NCBI RefSeq assembly: GCF_001402875.1
Contig: NZ_CP012946.1
Location: 1,714,001 to 1,778,000 of the forward strand
Source of the DNA: Blastochloris viridis
GTDB lineage: Bacteria > Pseudomonadota > Alphaproteobacteria > Rhizobiales > Xanthobacteraceae
Direction: 5' to 3'
Length of the DNA: 64,000 nucleotides
The position numbers were made by a program, and so were the translations under genes. The notes under the pieces are model-generated. The model did no database searches and had not been told where the DNA came from. It saw only the letters and a list, made by a program, of their open reading frames with translations. Position 1 is the first letter of the stretch. Each line of letters opens with the position of its first letter. Below are positions 17,570 to 27,013 of this stretch, in pieces.

Positions 17570-17608
17570 GTTCTTCCCCTCTGATCGGTATGTTGGATGT
17601 GCGCGGTC

Positions 17609-18409
17609 TCACCACCCCGCCAGGATGTCGCCCTTGAAGGTGCCAATGATGAACGTCTTGACCTCATCCGAGCGGAAGCTCTCCACCAACGTCTTGACCC
17701 ACGGCTGCTCGACGTTGCGGCGGGCGACGCCGATCAGGCAGAAGTAATCGGATAGCTCGTTCTCGCGCAGCAGCGCGTCCTTGCGTGGGTCGAGCCCGGC
17801 GCGGATGGCGTAGTTTGTGTTGATCACCCCGAGGTCGACATCGGCCAGCACACGCGGAATCTGCGCCGCTTCCAGCTCGGTGATTCGGAAGCCGTTCGGG
17901 TTGTCGATGATGTCGAACACGGTCGCCTCGAAGCCAGTGCCGGGCTTGAGCCGCAACAGGCCGCTGCCCTCCAGAAGCTTGAGCGCTCTACCGGAATTGG
18001 TGGGGTCGTTGGGAATGGCGATCTCGCCGCCGCGCGGCAGGCCGGCGACGGTGGCGTGGCGCTTCGAATAGGCGGTGATCGGCATCAGCACGGTGCGCGC
18101 GACCGAGACGACATCGAGGTGCCGGTCGCGGTTCTGCCGGTCGAGGTACGGCGTGTGCTGAAAGGCGTTGGCGTCGATCTCGCCGCTGTCGGTGGCGGGG
18201 TTGATCATCGTTCCGTCGGAGAACTCGACGATCTTGATGTCGAGTCCCCTGGATTTCGCCACCGGCACCACGGCTTCGAGAATCTGGGCATGCGGCCCGG
18301 ACGTGGCGCCAACCCGGATGGTCTCGGCCACGGCTGGCGTGGACACGGCGAAACTGATGGCGGCGACAGACAATCGGTGGAACAGACGGCGCATGATCGA
18401 ACGTCTCAT
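17609..18409 (-). CDS. metQ: MetQ/NlpA-family methionine-type substrate-binding protein
   Basis: Periplasmic binding protein of 266 aa with an N-terminal signal peptide (hydrophobic core, cleavage after STPAVA) and no lipobox, so probably soluble in the periplasm. Family motifs: GPHAQILE, NAFQHTPYLD, NDPTNSGRALKLLE and GVINTNYAI. Such proteins normally feed a MetN ATPase and MetI permease, but no metNI occurs in this window. It may bind methionine, methionine sulfoxide or a methionine hydroxy analogue. It lies between metY and the FAD-linked dehydrogenase, 3 bp from the latter, in one transcription unit. Confidence 0.88.
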   Translation of the reverse strand: MRRSIMRRLFHRLSVAAISFAVSTPAVAETIRVGATSGPHAQILEAVVPVAKSRGLDIKIVEFSDGTMINPATDSGEIDANAFQHTPYLDRQNRDRHLDVVSVARTVLMPITAYSKRHATVAGLPRGGEIAIPNDPTNSGRALKLLEGSGLLRLKPGTGFEATVFDIIDNPNGFRITELEAAQIPRVLADVDLGVINTNYAIRAGLDPRKDALLRENELSDYFCLIGVARRNVEQPWVKTLVESFRSDEVKTFIIGTFKGDILAGW

Positions 18410-18412
18410 CGG

Positions 18413-19846
18413 TCAGAAGGAGCTAGCCAATTGGTCGGGCCAAGCCAGCGTGGTGGGCTCGGGCAGAACCTTGCCGGGATTGAGCAGGCCGAGTGGATCG
18501 AGCGTGAACTTCAACGCCTGCATCACCGCCACCGCCTCGCTGCCGTGTTCGCGCTCGAGCCACCGGCGTTTTCCGAGGCCGACGCCGTGCTCGCCGGTGG
18601 CGGTGCCGCCAGCGGCGAGGGCGCGCGCGACGATGCGATCGCCCAGCCGCGCTGCCTCGGCCTCCTCGGCCGGGTCGTTTGGGTGATAGACGAACAGGCA
18701 GTGGAAATTGCCGTCGCCGACGTGGCCGAACATGTAGGCCGGCACCGGCGAGGCCGCGACGTCGGCGCGGGTTTCCGCCACCAGATCGGCGAGGCTGGAC
18801 ACCGGCACGCAGACGTCCGAGGGTCGCGACACCGCTCCCAGACGCTCGGCTTTCAGCCACGATGGCGCCAGTCGCCGCGCGTCCCATAGCGCACGCGCGG
18901 CGGCGTCCTCGCGCAGCCAGCGCAGGTTGGTACCGCCATTCTCGGCGATGATCTCGGAGACGGTGTTCGACAACACCGCGACTTCCGCCGCGTCGCCGTG
19001 GAACTCGAAGAACAGGGTTGGCAGTGGATCGAGCTCGAGGCTGCTGCGCCGGCCAATCACCGCGACGGTGGCCTCGTCGAGCAGCTCGACCCGGCCGATG
19101 GCGATGCCGGCGCGCTTGATGTCGACCACTGCCGCCACCGCGCCATAGAGCGTCATGAAGCCGGCGGTGGCGGACACCGCGTCGGGAATGGGGTGAAGGC
19201 GCAGCGTCACCTCGGTGACGATACCGAGCGTGCCCTCCGAGCCGACGAACAGCCGTGTCAGGTCGTAGCCGGCGGATGACTTGCGGGCGAGCCCGCCGGT
19301 GCGGATCACCCGGCCGTCGACAAGCACTACGGTGAGGCCGAGCACATTCTCGCGCATCACGCCGAAGCGAACCGCGTTGGTGCCGCTGGCGCCGGTCGCC
19401 ACCATGCCGCCGATCGAGGCGTCGGCGCCGGGATCGACCGGGAAGAACAGGCCGGTGTCGCGCAGATGGTGATTGAGCGCCTGCCGCCGCACTCCGGCCT
19501 GGACCCGTGCAATCATGTCATCGGCACGGATCTCCAGGATGGCGTCGAGACGCGAGGTGTCGAGCGAGATGCCGCCGAACACTGGGATGGCGGCGCCTTC
19601 GAGCCCCGATCCAGCTCCGAACGGCACGATCGGAACCTGAAAGGCGGAGGCGATGCGGGCGATCTCGGCGACCTCGTGGGTGGCTTCGGGAAACACCACG
19701 ATGTCGGGCTTGCGGGCGGCATGGGAGCTTTCGTCGCGGGCGTGGTGGTCGCGCACCGCGTCCGAGGTTACCGCGCGCTCGCCTAAGCGCGCCTGAAGCG
19801 CCGCGACCGCGGCGCCAATCTCGGCATGGGGGAACGGCCGGTTCAT
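18413..19846 (-). CDS. FAD-linked D-2-hydroxyacid (D-lactate-type) dehydrogenase
   Basis: FAD-binding PCMH/GlcD-family oxidase, 477 aa. The FAD domain shows IVPFGAGSGLEGAAIP, PVDPGADASIGGMVATGASG and FVGSEGTLGIVTEV; the C-terminal domain shows FGHVGDGNFHCLF, ATGEHGVGLGKR and LLNPGKVLP. Family members oxidise D-lactate, glycolate, D-2-hydroxyglutarate and similar acids. The 3-bp gap to metQ and co-operonic metY suggest a sulfur-linked 2-hydroxyacid such as 2-hydroxy-4-methylthiobutyrate, which would yield the 2-oxo precursor of methionine; this is inference only. First gene of the metQ-metY-D2-K2 unit. Confidence 0.88.
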   Translation of the reverse strand: MNRPFPHAEIGAAVAALQARLGERAVTSDAVRDHHARDESSHAARKPDIVVFPEATHEVAEIARIASAFQVPIVPFGAGSGLEGAAIPVFGGISLDTSRLDAILEIRADDMIARVQAGVRRQALNHHLRDTGLFFPVDPGADASIGGMVATGASGTNAVRFGVMRENVLGLTVVLVDGRVIRTGGLARKSSAGYDLTRLFVGSEGTLGIVTEVTLRLHPIPDAVSATAGFMTLYGAVAAVVDIKRAGIAIGRVELLDEATVAVIGRRSSLELDPLPTLFFEFHGDAAEVAVLSNTVSEIIAENGGTNLRWLREDAAARALWDARRLAPSWLKAERLGAVSRPSDVCVPVSSLADLVAETRADVAASPVPAYMFGHVGDGNFHCLFVYHPNDPAEEAEAARLGDRIVARALAAGGTATGEHGVGLGKRRWLEREHGSEAVAVMQALKFTLDPLGLLNPGKVLPEPTTLAWPDQLASSF

Positions 19847-20435
19847 GGCGCAATGATCCCGTTGGCCATCGGTGACGGTGGGGCTCCGGCCGCGCGCGGA
19901 TGCCGCGCGACAGCCGGCGATCTGCCGGTGATTTCGGAAACGGATGTCACGGTCTTCATGCTGCGATGGTTCGCCGGCGCACGTTAGGCGGAGCTTGCAT
20001 CATCACGTCGTCAGGCTACGGCCGCGGGGCTGTGTACGCAACGAATTGCGGTAGCTTGAACGTCCAATCTTGCGGCCGATCGTGATAGCGGATTTTGAGA
20101 TGACGGCGCTCCGCACATTATTTTTTCTGTGGCGGAGCAAACGACGTTGCGCCGGATAATTTCACGATCGCGCAGGCGACCCGCATCGGGATTCGGAAGA
20201 TTAGGCGAACGAGCTGCGCGGATGCCGTCATGCTGCGTTCGCCTGTCTCCGATCGGTGCGCGCCGGAACAGCAGGCTCATCTGCCCAAACGGGTGAGGGC
20301 GGGCATTTCTGCTCCTGCGTACGGCAACAAGAGAAGCCGATTTTGCGAGGAGGCCGCTACTATCCAGTCTCAAGATCGTCGCCAACAGGGACCGCACGCA
20401 GCAAACCAAGGTCACGCGGTTTCGAGGAGTCCGTC
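19847..20435. other. divergent regulatory region between the sulfur operons
   Basis: 589 bp without a convincing gene, separating the minus-strand dehydrogenase unit from the plus-strand ABC transporter. It should carry both promoters. A bulged hairpin CTCCGCACA ... TGTGGCGGAG spans 20109-20138 around a T-rich loop and could be an operator. I looked for a SAM-II-type leader and did not find one. Confidence 0.5.
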
Positions 20436-21443
20436 ATGAGCGCATCCGTCACGTCGCTTTCACGTCGCCAGTTGCTGATCGGAGGCGCCGGCACGCTCCT
20501 AGCGGCCCCATTCATTGCCAACGGCGTTGCCCGCGCAGAAGGCGAGGCCAAGCCGTTCCGCATCGCTTGGAACACCGGCGCGGTGTGCTCAGCGCCGGTC
20601 GGCTACGCCATCGAGAAGGGCATCTTCGCGAAGCATGGCCTTGCCGCCGAGACGCTCACCTTCGCCGGCTCGACTGAGCAGCTGCTCGAAGCGCTCGCCA
20701 CCGGCAAGGCCGAGGGCGCGGTGGGCATGGCGCTGCGCTGGTTCAAGCCACTCGAACAGGGCTTCGACGTCAAGCTGATTGCCGGCACCCACGGCGGCTG
20801 CCTGCGCCTGTTGGGCTGGAAGCCGGCGGGAATCGAGAAGCTGGAGGATTTGAAGGGCAAGGTGGTGGCAGTCGCCGACCAGTCCAGCCCGGCCAAGAGC
20901 TTCATCTCGCTGCGTCTTGCCTTGATCGGCATCGATCCGGCCAGGGAGGTCGACTGGCGCGTCTATCCCGGCAATCTGCTCGGGCTGGCGGTGGAGAAGG
21001 GCGAGGCGCAGGCGTTGGCGCACTGGGATCCCGACACCCACTTCTATCTCAAGGACGAGCGGTACGTTCAGATCGCCACCAATCTCGACGGCGAATACGC
21101 AAACCGCACCTGCTGCATCTTCGCGGTGCCAGGCAAGCTGTACCGCGAGGACAAGACAACGGTACGCGCCGCTGCGACGGCGATCCTGGAAGCCTCGGCT
21201 GCAACGGCGAAGGATCCGCGGGGCACCGCCGAGGTCTTCTACAACGCCTATAAGCCCAAGAGTGGCGTTGAGGATTTGACGGCGATGGTGGCCTACCACA
21301 CCCACAGCCACAACCCGGTGGGCGAGGCGCTGAAGCAAGAGATCGTGCTCTATGCGGACGAGCTGAAGAAGGTGCAGGTGCTGAAGCCCTCGACCGACTC
21401 CCGCAAGTTCGCCGAGCGAGTCTTTGGCGACGTTTTCAGCTGA
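20436..21443 (+). CDS. ABC transporter substrate-binding protein, SsuA/TauA/NrtA-like
   Basis: Exported binding protein of 335 aa. The start at 20436 (GAGGAGT upstream) gives a Tat signal: SRRQLLIGGAG with twin arginines, a hydrophobic core and cleavage near GVARAEG. The mature protein has the aliphatic sulfonate/taurine/nitrate family layout: PVGYAIEKGIFAKHGL, FAGSTEQLLEALATGKAEGAVG, LEDLKGKVVAV and AHWDPDTHFYL. It starts a six-gene plus-strand operon. The ligand is unknown; the location opposite metY and the nitrogenase-like genes favours an organosulfur compound. Confidence 0.87.
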   Translation: MSASVTSLSRRQLLIGGAGTLLAAPFIANGVARAEGEAKPFRIAWNTGAVCSAPVGYAIEKGIFAKHGLAAETLTFAGSTEQLLEALATGKAEGAVGMALRWFKPLEQGFDVKLIAGTHGGCLRLLGWKPAGIEKLEDLKGKVVAVADQSSPAKSFISLRLALIGIDPAREVDWRVYPGNLLGLAVEKGEAQALAHWDPDTHFYLKDERYVQIATNLDGEYANRTCCIFAVPGKLYREDKTTVRAAATAILEASAATAKDPRGTAEVFYNAYKPKSGVEDLTAMVAYHTHSHNPVGEALKQEIVLYADELKKVQVLKPSTDSRKFAERVFGDVFS

Positions 21444-21454
21444 CGGACCTCGAT

Positions 21455-22468
21455 ATGACAAGCATCGTCGACGATCGCAGCGATAGCGCTTTCGTGCTGG
21501 AGAGCCGGGAGACGGTCGCGCCGTGCGGCATTCGCTGGACGGCTGTGCTGGCGCCGCCAGCGTGGCTGGCCGCGGCCGCGGTGACGGCATGGTGGCCGCA
21601 GCCACAGGACTGGCCGCGCACCACGGAGCTGGTCGCGGTGGCGCTCGCTGTCGCGGTGGTGGTGCTGGTGACGGCGGTGTTTGGCCATCGGCTCGGCAAG
21701 TTCGGCCGGGCCGCGCGGCGAGGCGAGGCGTGGATGATCGCGCTGGCGGTGATCTTCACCGCCTGGGAGCTGGTGACGGCGAAATTGGCGTGGTTGCCGG
21801 TGCCGTTCTTCATGCCGCCGCAGGCAATCCTCGAAGTCTATCTCGATGAGGGCGCGATGCTGGCGGAGTGCGTGGCCTATTCCGCGCTGCTGCTGGTCAA
21901 GGGCGTGGCGATCGGCGGCGTTGCCGGCTTCGTGTTCGGCCTCGCACTCGGCTGGTCGCCGGTGGCCTCCTATTGGGGCCATCCCATCCTGCGCTTCGTC
22001 GGCCCGATCCCGGCGACGGCGTGGCTGCCGTTCGCGTTCTTCGCCTTTCCGTCGAGCGCCAGCGCCGGCGTGTTCCTGATCGCGCTCGCCACTGGCGTGC
22101 CGGTGGCTGTGCTGACCTGGTCGGGGGTGGCGACGGTGTCGAGCGCCTACTACGACATCGCGCGCACCCTTGGCGCCAACCAGCGCTTCCTGGTGCTGAA
22201 GGTGGCGATTCCGGCGGCGATGCCGCACGTGTTCGTCGGCCTGTTCATGGGGCTCGGCGGTGCATTTGCGGTGCTGGTGGTGGCCGAGATGATGGGCGTC
22301 AAGGCCGGGCTCGGCTGGTACCTGCAATGGGCGCAGGGCTGGGGCGCCTATGGCAACATGTATGCGGCGCTGGTGGTGCTGGCGATCCTGTGCTCGGGCG
22401 CGGTGACGCTGCTGTTCCGCGTCCGCGACCATCTCCTCGCCTGGCAGAAGGGGCTCCTCAGATGGTAG
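21455..22468 (+). CDS. ABC transporter permease, SsuC/TauC-like
   Basis: Inner-membrane permease of 337 aa with a hydrophobic N-terminal extension of two segments before the usual core, so longer than most SsuC (about 260 aa). The cytoplasmic coupling (EAA-type) loop is DIARTLGANQRFLVLKVAIP, followed by AMPHVFVGLFMGLGGAFAVL. It begins 11 bp after the binding-protein gene, and its TAG overlaps the ATG of the ATPase gene by 7 bp. Confidence 0.87.
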   Translation: MTSIVDDRSDSAFVLESRETVAPCGIRWTAVLAPPAWLAAAAVTAWWPQPQDWPRTTELVAVALAVAVVVLVTAVFGHRLGKFGRAARRGEAWMIALAVIFTAWELVTAKLAWLPVPFFMPPQAILEVYLDEGAMLAECVAYSALLLVKGVAIGGVAGFVFGLALGWSPVASYWGHPILRFVGPIPATAWLPFAFFAFPSSASAGVFLIALATGVPVAVLTWSGVATVSSAYYDIARTLGANQRFLVLKVAIPAAMPHVFVGLFMGLGGAFAVLVVAEMMGVKAGLGWYLQWAQGWGAYGNMYAALVVLAILCSGAVTLLFRVRDHLLAWQKGLLRW

Positions 22469-23256
22469 TGACCGCGTCGCTGCAGCGCGAACAGTCGGTG
22501 GACGCCGGGATGGCACTGGCGATCCGCGGCGTCGACCACGCCTTCGACCTCGACGGCGAGATCCTGCCGGTGCTGCAGGACATCACGCTCGACGTCGAGC
22601 CCGGCAGCTTCGTGGCGCTGCTCGGTCCCTCCGGTTGCGGGAAGTCGACGCTGCTGCGACTGGTCGCCGGGCTCGACCGTCCGCGGCGCGGCGCCATTCT
22701 CGCCGATGGCGTGGAGATCGCCGGCCCCGATCCGTCGCGGGTGGTGGTGTTCCAGGACCCCACGCTCTTTCCGTGGCGCACGGTCGAAAAGAACGTCCAG
22801 CTCGGGCTGGAGGCGCGCGGGCTGTTGAAGAGCCACCGTGACCGCGTCACAGCGGCGCTCAGGCTGGTGGGGCTCGACCGCTTCGCCTCCGCCTATCCGC
22901 ACCAGCTCTCCGGCGGCATGGCCCAGCGTGCGGCGCTGGCACGCGCGCTGGTCAATGATCCGCGGTTGTTCATTCTGGATGAGCCGCTCGGCAAGCTCGA
23001 CCAGCTCACGCGCATGGCGATGCAAAGCGAGATCGTGTCGCTGTGGCAGAATTCCGGCTTCACCGCGCTCCTGGTCACCCACGACGTCGAGGAGGCGCTG
23101 CTGATGGCCGGGCGGGTGGTGGTGATGACCGACCGGCCGGCGCGCATTGCCGCAGTGCTGGAGGTCGACAAGCCCTATCCGCGCCATCGCAACGACCCGG
23201 ATCTGATCGCGTTGCGCCAGCGCGCGCTCGAGCTGCTCGGCCTCGGCTCGGCATGA
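22462..23256 (+). CDS. ABC transporter ATP-binding protein, SsuB/TauB-like
   Basis: ATPase of 264 aa. Walker A is GPSGCGKST (residues about 56-64), the Q-loop is VFQDPTLFPW, the signature is HQLSGGMAQRAALARAL, Walker B is LFILDEPLGKLD and the switch His is in LLVTHDVEEAL. The ATG at 22462 lies inside the permease 3' end. It energises the importer of this operon. Its TGA overlaps the next gene's ATG (ATGA at 23253-23256). Confidence 0.9.
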   Translation: MVVTASLQREQSVDAGMALAIRGVDHAFDLDGEILPVLQDITLDVEPGSFVALLGPSGCGKSTLLRLVAGLDRPRRGAILADGVEIAGPDPSRVVVFQDPTLFPWRTVEKNVQLGLEARGLLKSHRDRVTAALRLVGLDRFASAYPHQLSGGMAQRAALARALVNDPRLFILDEPLGKLDQLTRMAMQSEIVSLWQNSGFTALLVTHDVEEALLMAGRVVVMTDRPARIAAVLEVDKPYPRHRNDPDLIALRQRALELLGLGSA

Positions 23257-23615
23257 GCGCGCGGGCTGTGGCGCGGGCGGCGCGGCGCGGTGCGGGATGG
23301 GTGCTTGCTGCAGGAGCGCTCGCCCTGGTGCTCGCGGTGACGTGGTGGGGGCTGATCTTTGGCCTCATGATCGAGGCCGGCGTACTCACAGTGCGGGAGG
23401 CCGGCTGGTGCATGGGCGACACGTCGGGTCTGTGCCGGGCGCTGGCGACGCTATGTACCGCAGATCACCCGCTTGGCCTCAAGACATACTCGCCCGAACT
23501 GTTCTGGGCGTCACTGTGTCTGCTCGCGGCGGGTGCATTCGGCAGGCTGCTGGCGCTCTTCTTCACGCCGACATTGGCTTCCCTGCCGACCCTCAGGTTC
23601 CGATCGTGGCGTTGA
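23253..23615 (+). CDS. small membrane protein of unknown function
   Basis: Protein of 120 aa that I do not recognise. It has an Arg-rich N-terminus, a first membrane segment (WVLAAGALALVLAVTWWGL), a cysteine-containing periplasmic-type loop (WCMGDTSGLCRALATLC) and a second membrane segment (FWASLCLLAAGAFGRLLALF). It is tightly embedded: a 4-bp overlap with the ATPase and a 10-bp overlap with the CoA-transferase A gene, so it is very probably translated. Possible roles are an accessory subunit of the transporter or a thiol-handling membrane protein, both inference. Confidence 0.6.
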   Translation: MSARAVARAARRGAGWVLAAGALALVLAVTWWGLIFGLMIEAGVLTVREAGWCMGDTSGLCRALATLCTADHPLGLKTYSPELFWASLCLLAAGAFGRLLALFFTPTLASLPTLRFRSWR

Positions 23616-24592
23616 AGCTGATCTCCCTCGCCGAGGCTGTGCGCCGGTACACATGGGACGGCATGGAATATGCCAGTGGCGCGGCGCTGCCGGTGGGCTC
23701 GGATGCCATCGTGTTCGGTCGTGAGTTGCTGCGCCAGGGCCGCCGAGATCTTCACGCCATCTTCCATTGCAACACCCAACAGCTCAATCTGCTGGCGGCA
23801 GCTGGCGCGGTGACCAGGGCGGAATGCGGATTCTCCGGCCTCGAGGTGTTTGGCTTCGCCAATGGCTTGCGACGCGCGGTAGAGAGCGGCCGGCTGGCGC
23901 TGGAGGACTATTCCAACCTGTCGCTGCCGCTGCGTCTGCTTGGCGGCGCCTTGAGGTGGCCGTTCGTGCCGGCGACCGTGAACATTCATTCGGACATCCA
24001 GCATTACAGCGCGTTCAATCCCATCGACCATCATTCCAAGATTCCGTTCGTCACCGATCCGTTCACCGGCCGGCAGGTCGGTGCGCTGAAGCCGCTGACG
24101 CCGGATCTTGCCGCCATCCACGTCACGCTGTCGGACGCCGTCGGCAATGCGATCATGCTCGGCACTGAATGGAGCCGGTTCGAACTGTCGCGGGCAGCCA
24201 AGCGCGTGGTGCTGATCGCGGACGCCATCGTCGATCAGGATTGCATTCGTCAGTTTCCCAATCTCGTGCGCATTCCCGACATGGTGGTCGAGGCGGTGGT
24301 GCACTGGCCGTTCGCAGCATGGCCGCAGGCCTCACCCGGCGTCCATGACTGCGACGAGGCACACATGAAGGCGATGAACGCCGCGTTGGCGACGGAGGAG
24401 GGCACGGCGGCCTATCTCCGGGACTACGTGCTGGGCTGGAGCGACCTCGACGATTATCTCGAGATGATCGGCGCCGAGACCCGCAAGCGCCTGGAGGCGA
24501 CGGCAACGGGGTTTCTGCTCGACCCGTTCCGCCGCTGGATCCTCCCTGACGAGGAGGTCGCGGATCTGATGGCCAGGGAGGCCGAAGCATGA
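23606..24592 (+). CDS. CoA-transferase subunit A (GctA/IpdA-like)
   Basis: Family I CoA-transferase alpha subunit, 328 aa, starting at a GTG (23606) that overlaps the preceding gene by 10 bp. It shows the family blocks IFHCNTQQLNLLAAAGAV, FCxx-like AECGFSGLEVFGFANGLRRAVE and PLTPDLAAIHVTLSDAVGNAI. Together with subunit B it should transfer CoA between acyl-CoA and a free acid, or act as an acyl-CoA hydrolase if IpdAB-like. Being downstream of an organic-acid or sulfonate type importer, it probably activates the imported acid; the substrate is not deducible. Confidence 0.82.
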   Translation: MALKLISLAEAVRRYTWDGMEYASGAALPVGSDAIVFGRELLRQGRRDLHAIFHCNTQQLNLLAAAGAVTRAECGFSGLEVFGFANGLRRAVESGRLALEDYSNLSLPLRLLGGALRWPFVPATVNIHSDIQHYSAFNPIDHHSKIPFVTDPFTGRQVGALKPLTPDLAAIHVTLSDAVGNAIMLGTEWSRFELSRAAKRVVLIADAIVDQDCIRQFPNLVRIPDMVVEAVVHWPFAAWPQASPGVHDCDEAHMKAMNAALATEEGTAAYLRDYVLGWSDLDDYLEMIGAETRKRLEATATGFLLDPFRRWILPDEEVADLMAREAEA

Positions 24593-25401
24593 GCGACGCG
24601 ACCGGCACCCACCACGCCTATACCCGGCAGGAAATGATGGCGATCGCCACCGGCCGCGAGATCCGCGACGGCGAGCTCGCGATCTTCGGCGTCGGTCTGT
24701 CGATGCTTGCCGGCTATTTCGCCAAGGCTTGCCACGCCCCTGACGTTCGGGCGATGACCGAGGGCGGCGTTTATGGCTCAAGCCCCGTCGGCGGCCTGCC
24801 GTGGGGCATCGAGTGCAACCGGCTCTCGACCAACGCCACCAGTTTCACCTCTGCGCTGGATGCGCTTGGCTGCTTCGTGGCGTCCGGCCGGTGCGACGTT
24901 GGCATCATCGGCGCCGCCGAGGTTGATAAGTTCGGCAATGTCAACACCACCGGTATCTGGGGCAGCGAGATCGGCGAGGAGTACCGCCCGCCGAAGACCC
25001 GACTGACCGGGGCCGGCGGCGCCAACGATATCGCCAGCGGCGCCAAGCGGGTGGTGATCATGGTGGCTCACGAAAAGAAGCGTTTCACCGAACGCGTCGC
25101 CTACATCAGCTCGCCGGGCTATCTCGACGGAGCGGACACCCGCAGTCGCGCGGGCTTCGTCGGTGGCGGCCCGTCGGCGATCATTACCACGCTCGGCATT
25201 CTGCGGCCGCATCCTGAGTCGAAGGAATTCGAGCTTGATGGCTGGTTTGCGTTCTCCGGCATTGACGAGGTCCGGGCCGCCACCGGGTGGGATCTGAAGG
25301 TGTCGCCGGCAGCGAGCCCGGTGCCGGAGCCGACTGCGGCGGAACTTGCGGCGCTGCGTCGGGTCGACGAGACCGGCGCGCTGAGGCGACGGGACCGGTA
25401 A
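24589..25401 (+). CDS. CoA-transferase subunit B (GctB/IpdB-like)
   Basis: Beta subunit, 270 aa, overlapping subunit A by 4 bp (ATGA). Motifs: MTEGGVYGSSPVGGLP, whose Glu sits where the catalytic glutamate of glutaconate CoA-transferase is expected, IIGAAEVDKFGNVNTTGIWG, TGAGGANDIASGAKRVVIMV and ISSPGYLDGADTRSRAG. Retention of that Glu argues for a true CoA-transferase rather than the Glu-less IpdAB ring-opening hydrolases, although alignment is needed. Last gene of the ABC importer operon. Confidence 0.82.
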   Translation: MSDATGTHHAYTRQEMMAIATGREIRDGELAIFGVGLSMLAGYFAKACHAPDVRAMTEGGVYGSSPVGGLPWGIECNRLSTNATSFTSALDALGCFVASGRCDVGIIGAAEVDKFGNVNTTGIWGSEIGEEYRPPKTRLTGAGGANDIASGAKRVVIMVAHEKKRFTERVAYISSPGYLDGADTRSRAGFVGGGPSAIITTLGILRPHPESKEFELDGWFAFSGIDEVRAATGWDLKVSPAASPVPEPTAAELAALRRVDETGALRRRDR

Positions 25402-25437
25402 TCCGCAAACCTTATCACCCAGTCTTCGCTGCACCCG

Positions 25438-26709
25438 TCACCGCCGGCCGCGGCGGTGGCCGAACGCGATGCCGCGTTCGACGGCGCCTGAGCCGAACTT
25501 GGCCCGCAGGGCGTCGACCGCCGCTTCCATGGCGGCGGTGCGCGGGCCGGAGCTGTCGACGAGGTCGACCGGGTCGGCCTCGGCAATATCGGTGAGATTC
25601 GACACGCCGATGCCGATCAGGCGGTAGCGGGTGCCGTCGGTCTCGCGCGCCAGCAGCTCCCGCCCGGCGTCGAAGATGCGGCGGGCGAGCCGCGTCGGGT
25701 GGGGCAGCGCGCGGGCGCGGGTCCGGAGGTGGAAGTCGGCGGTCTTCAGCTTCAGCGTCACGGTGTGGCCGGCGAGGCCGGCCGCCTTCAGCCGTTGCGC
25801 CACCTTCTCCGACAGCCGCCACAGCACCGGCTCCAGCTCGCCACGCGCGGCGAGGTCGACGTCGAAGGTGGTCTCGTTGGAAATGCTCTTGGTTTCGTGC
25901 TCGGCCACCACCGGGCGGTCGTCGCGGCCTTTGGCGAGGCGGGCGAGCCGCAGGCCCTCGCCGCCATAACGGTGGGCGAGGTGGGCCTCGTCGGCGCTGG
26001 CGAGGTCGCCAACCGTGCGCAAGCCATCGGCGGCAAGCCGCTCCGCCGACACCTTGCCGACGCCCCAAATGATCGACACCGGCTTGTCGGCCAGGAAGGC
26101 CGCGGCGTCGGCGGCGCCGATCACCGAGAAGCCGCGCGGCTTGTCGAGGTCGGAGGCGATCTTGGCCAGGAACTTGTTCGGGGCGAGCCCGACCGAGACG
26201 GTGATGCCGACCTCGCGCTCAATCGAGGCGGCGAAGCGGGCCAGCACCCGCGCCGGCGTCATGCCGTGCAGGGCTTCGGTGCCGCGAAGGTCGAGAAATG
26301 CCTCGTCGATCGACAACGGCTCGACCAGCGGCGTCAGTGCCAGCATGCGTGCCCGCACCTCGCGGCCGACCCGAGCATACTTCGCCATGTCCGGGCCGAT
26401 CACCACTGCGTCCGGGCACAGCTTGAGCGCCTTGAACATCGGCATGGCCGACTTCACGCCGTAGGTGCGGGCGACGTAGCAGGCGGTGGCGACCACGCCG
26501 CGGCGACCGCCACCGATGATCACCGGCTGGTCGGTGAGGGCGGGGTTGTCGCGCTTTTCCACCGCGGCGTAGAAGGCATCGCAGTCGACGTGGGCAATCG
26601 CCAGGGTGTCGAGTTCGGGATGACAGGCGAGGCGGGGCGAGCCGCACTGCCCGCACCGCACCGTCCCGTCCGGGGCGGCGGCAAGACAGTCGCGGCAGAA
26701 GGCAGGCAT
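25438..26709 (-). CDS. dinB: DNA polymerase IV with N-terminal zinc ribbon
   Basis: Y-family translesion polymerase, 423 aa. Catalytic acidic residues are in [19 protein letters not shown] and [16 protein letters not shown]-binding helix-hairpin-helix [15 protein letters not shown] follows, then the little-finger domain. The N-terminus has a putative zinc ribbon, CRDC ... CGQC, typical of alphaproteobacterial DinB. Start at 26709 (MPAFCRDC). It lies 4 bp after the DUF3572 gene, forming a conserved dinB-DUF3572 pair next to divK. Confidence 0.92.
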   Translation of the reverse strand: MPAFCRDCLAAAPDGTVRCGQCGSPRLACHPELDTLAIAHVDCDAFYAAVEKRDNPALTDQPVIIGGGRRGVVATACYVARTYGVKSAMPMFKALKLCPDAVVIGPDMAKYARVGREVRARMLALTPLVEPLSIDEAFLDLRGTEALHGMTPARVLARFAASIEREVGITVSVGLAPNKFLAKIASDLDKPRGFSVIGAADAAAFLADKPVSIIWGVGKVSAERLAADGLRTVGDLASADEAHLAHRYGGEGLRLARLAKGRDDRPVVAEHETKSISNETTFDVDLAARGELEPVLWRLSEKVAQRLKAAGLAGHTVTLKLKTADFHLRTRARALPHPTRLARRIFDAGRELLARETDGTRYRLIGIGVSNLTDIAEADPVDLVDSSGPRTAAMEAAVDALRAKFGSGAVERGIAFGHRRGRR

Positions 26710-26713
26710 CGCT

Positions 26714-27013
26714 TCAGCCCGGCGCCGGCCCGGCCAGCTGGTCGCGCGCGCTCGCCACCGCGGTCGGCGCAATGTCGGCGGCCTTCGCCACCACCCGCAC
26801 CAGATCGTCGTCGGAGAGCACGAAATCGAGCACCGCGAGCAGGAAGCCGGGCTGGGCGGCGGATTCGCGCAAGGTTTCGGGGCCGATCCCGCTCAACGCA
26901 AGGAACAGGCCAAGTCGTTCCGGGTCGCTCGCCACCACGCCGAGCGCAGTGGCGCCGACGAACTCGGCCCGTGACCTGTCCATCGAATCTGCCCGACGGC
27001 GAAAGGGATCCAT
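26714..27013 (-). CDS. DUF3572 family protein
   Basis: Small all-helical protein of up to 99 aa (a second ATG at 26983 would give 89). The core [20 protein letters not shown] and [17 protein letters not shown] is that of the DUF3572 family, found in Hyphomicrobiales between dinB and divK. Function unknown. Same strand as dinB with a 4-bp gap, divergent from divK. Confidence 0.82.
   Translation of the reverse strand: MDPFRRRADSMDRSRAEFVGATALGVVASDPERLGLFLALSGIGPETLRESAAQPGFLLAVLDFVLSDDDLVRVVAKAADIAPTAVASARDQLAGPAPG

Noticed and set aside
16268..20435. SAM-II or other SAM riboswitch before metY or metQ
   Set aside because: The metY and metQ leaders are only 6-40 bp, and the 19847-20435 region lacks the conserved SAM-II core; no support.
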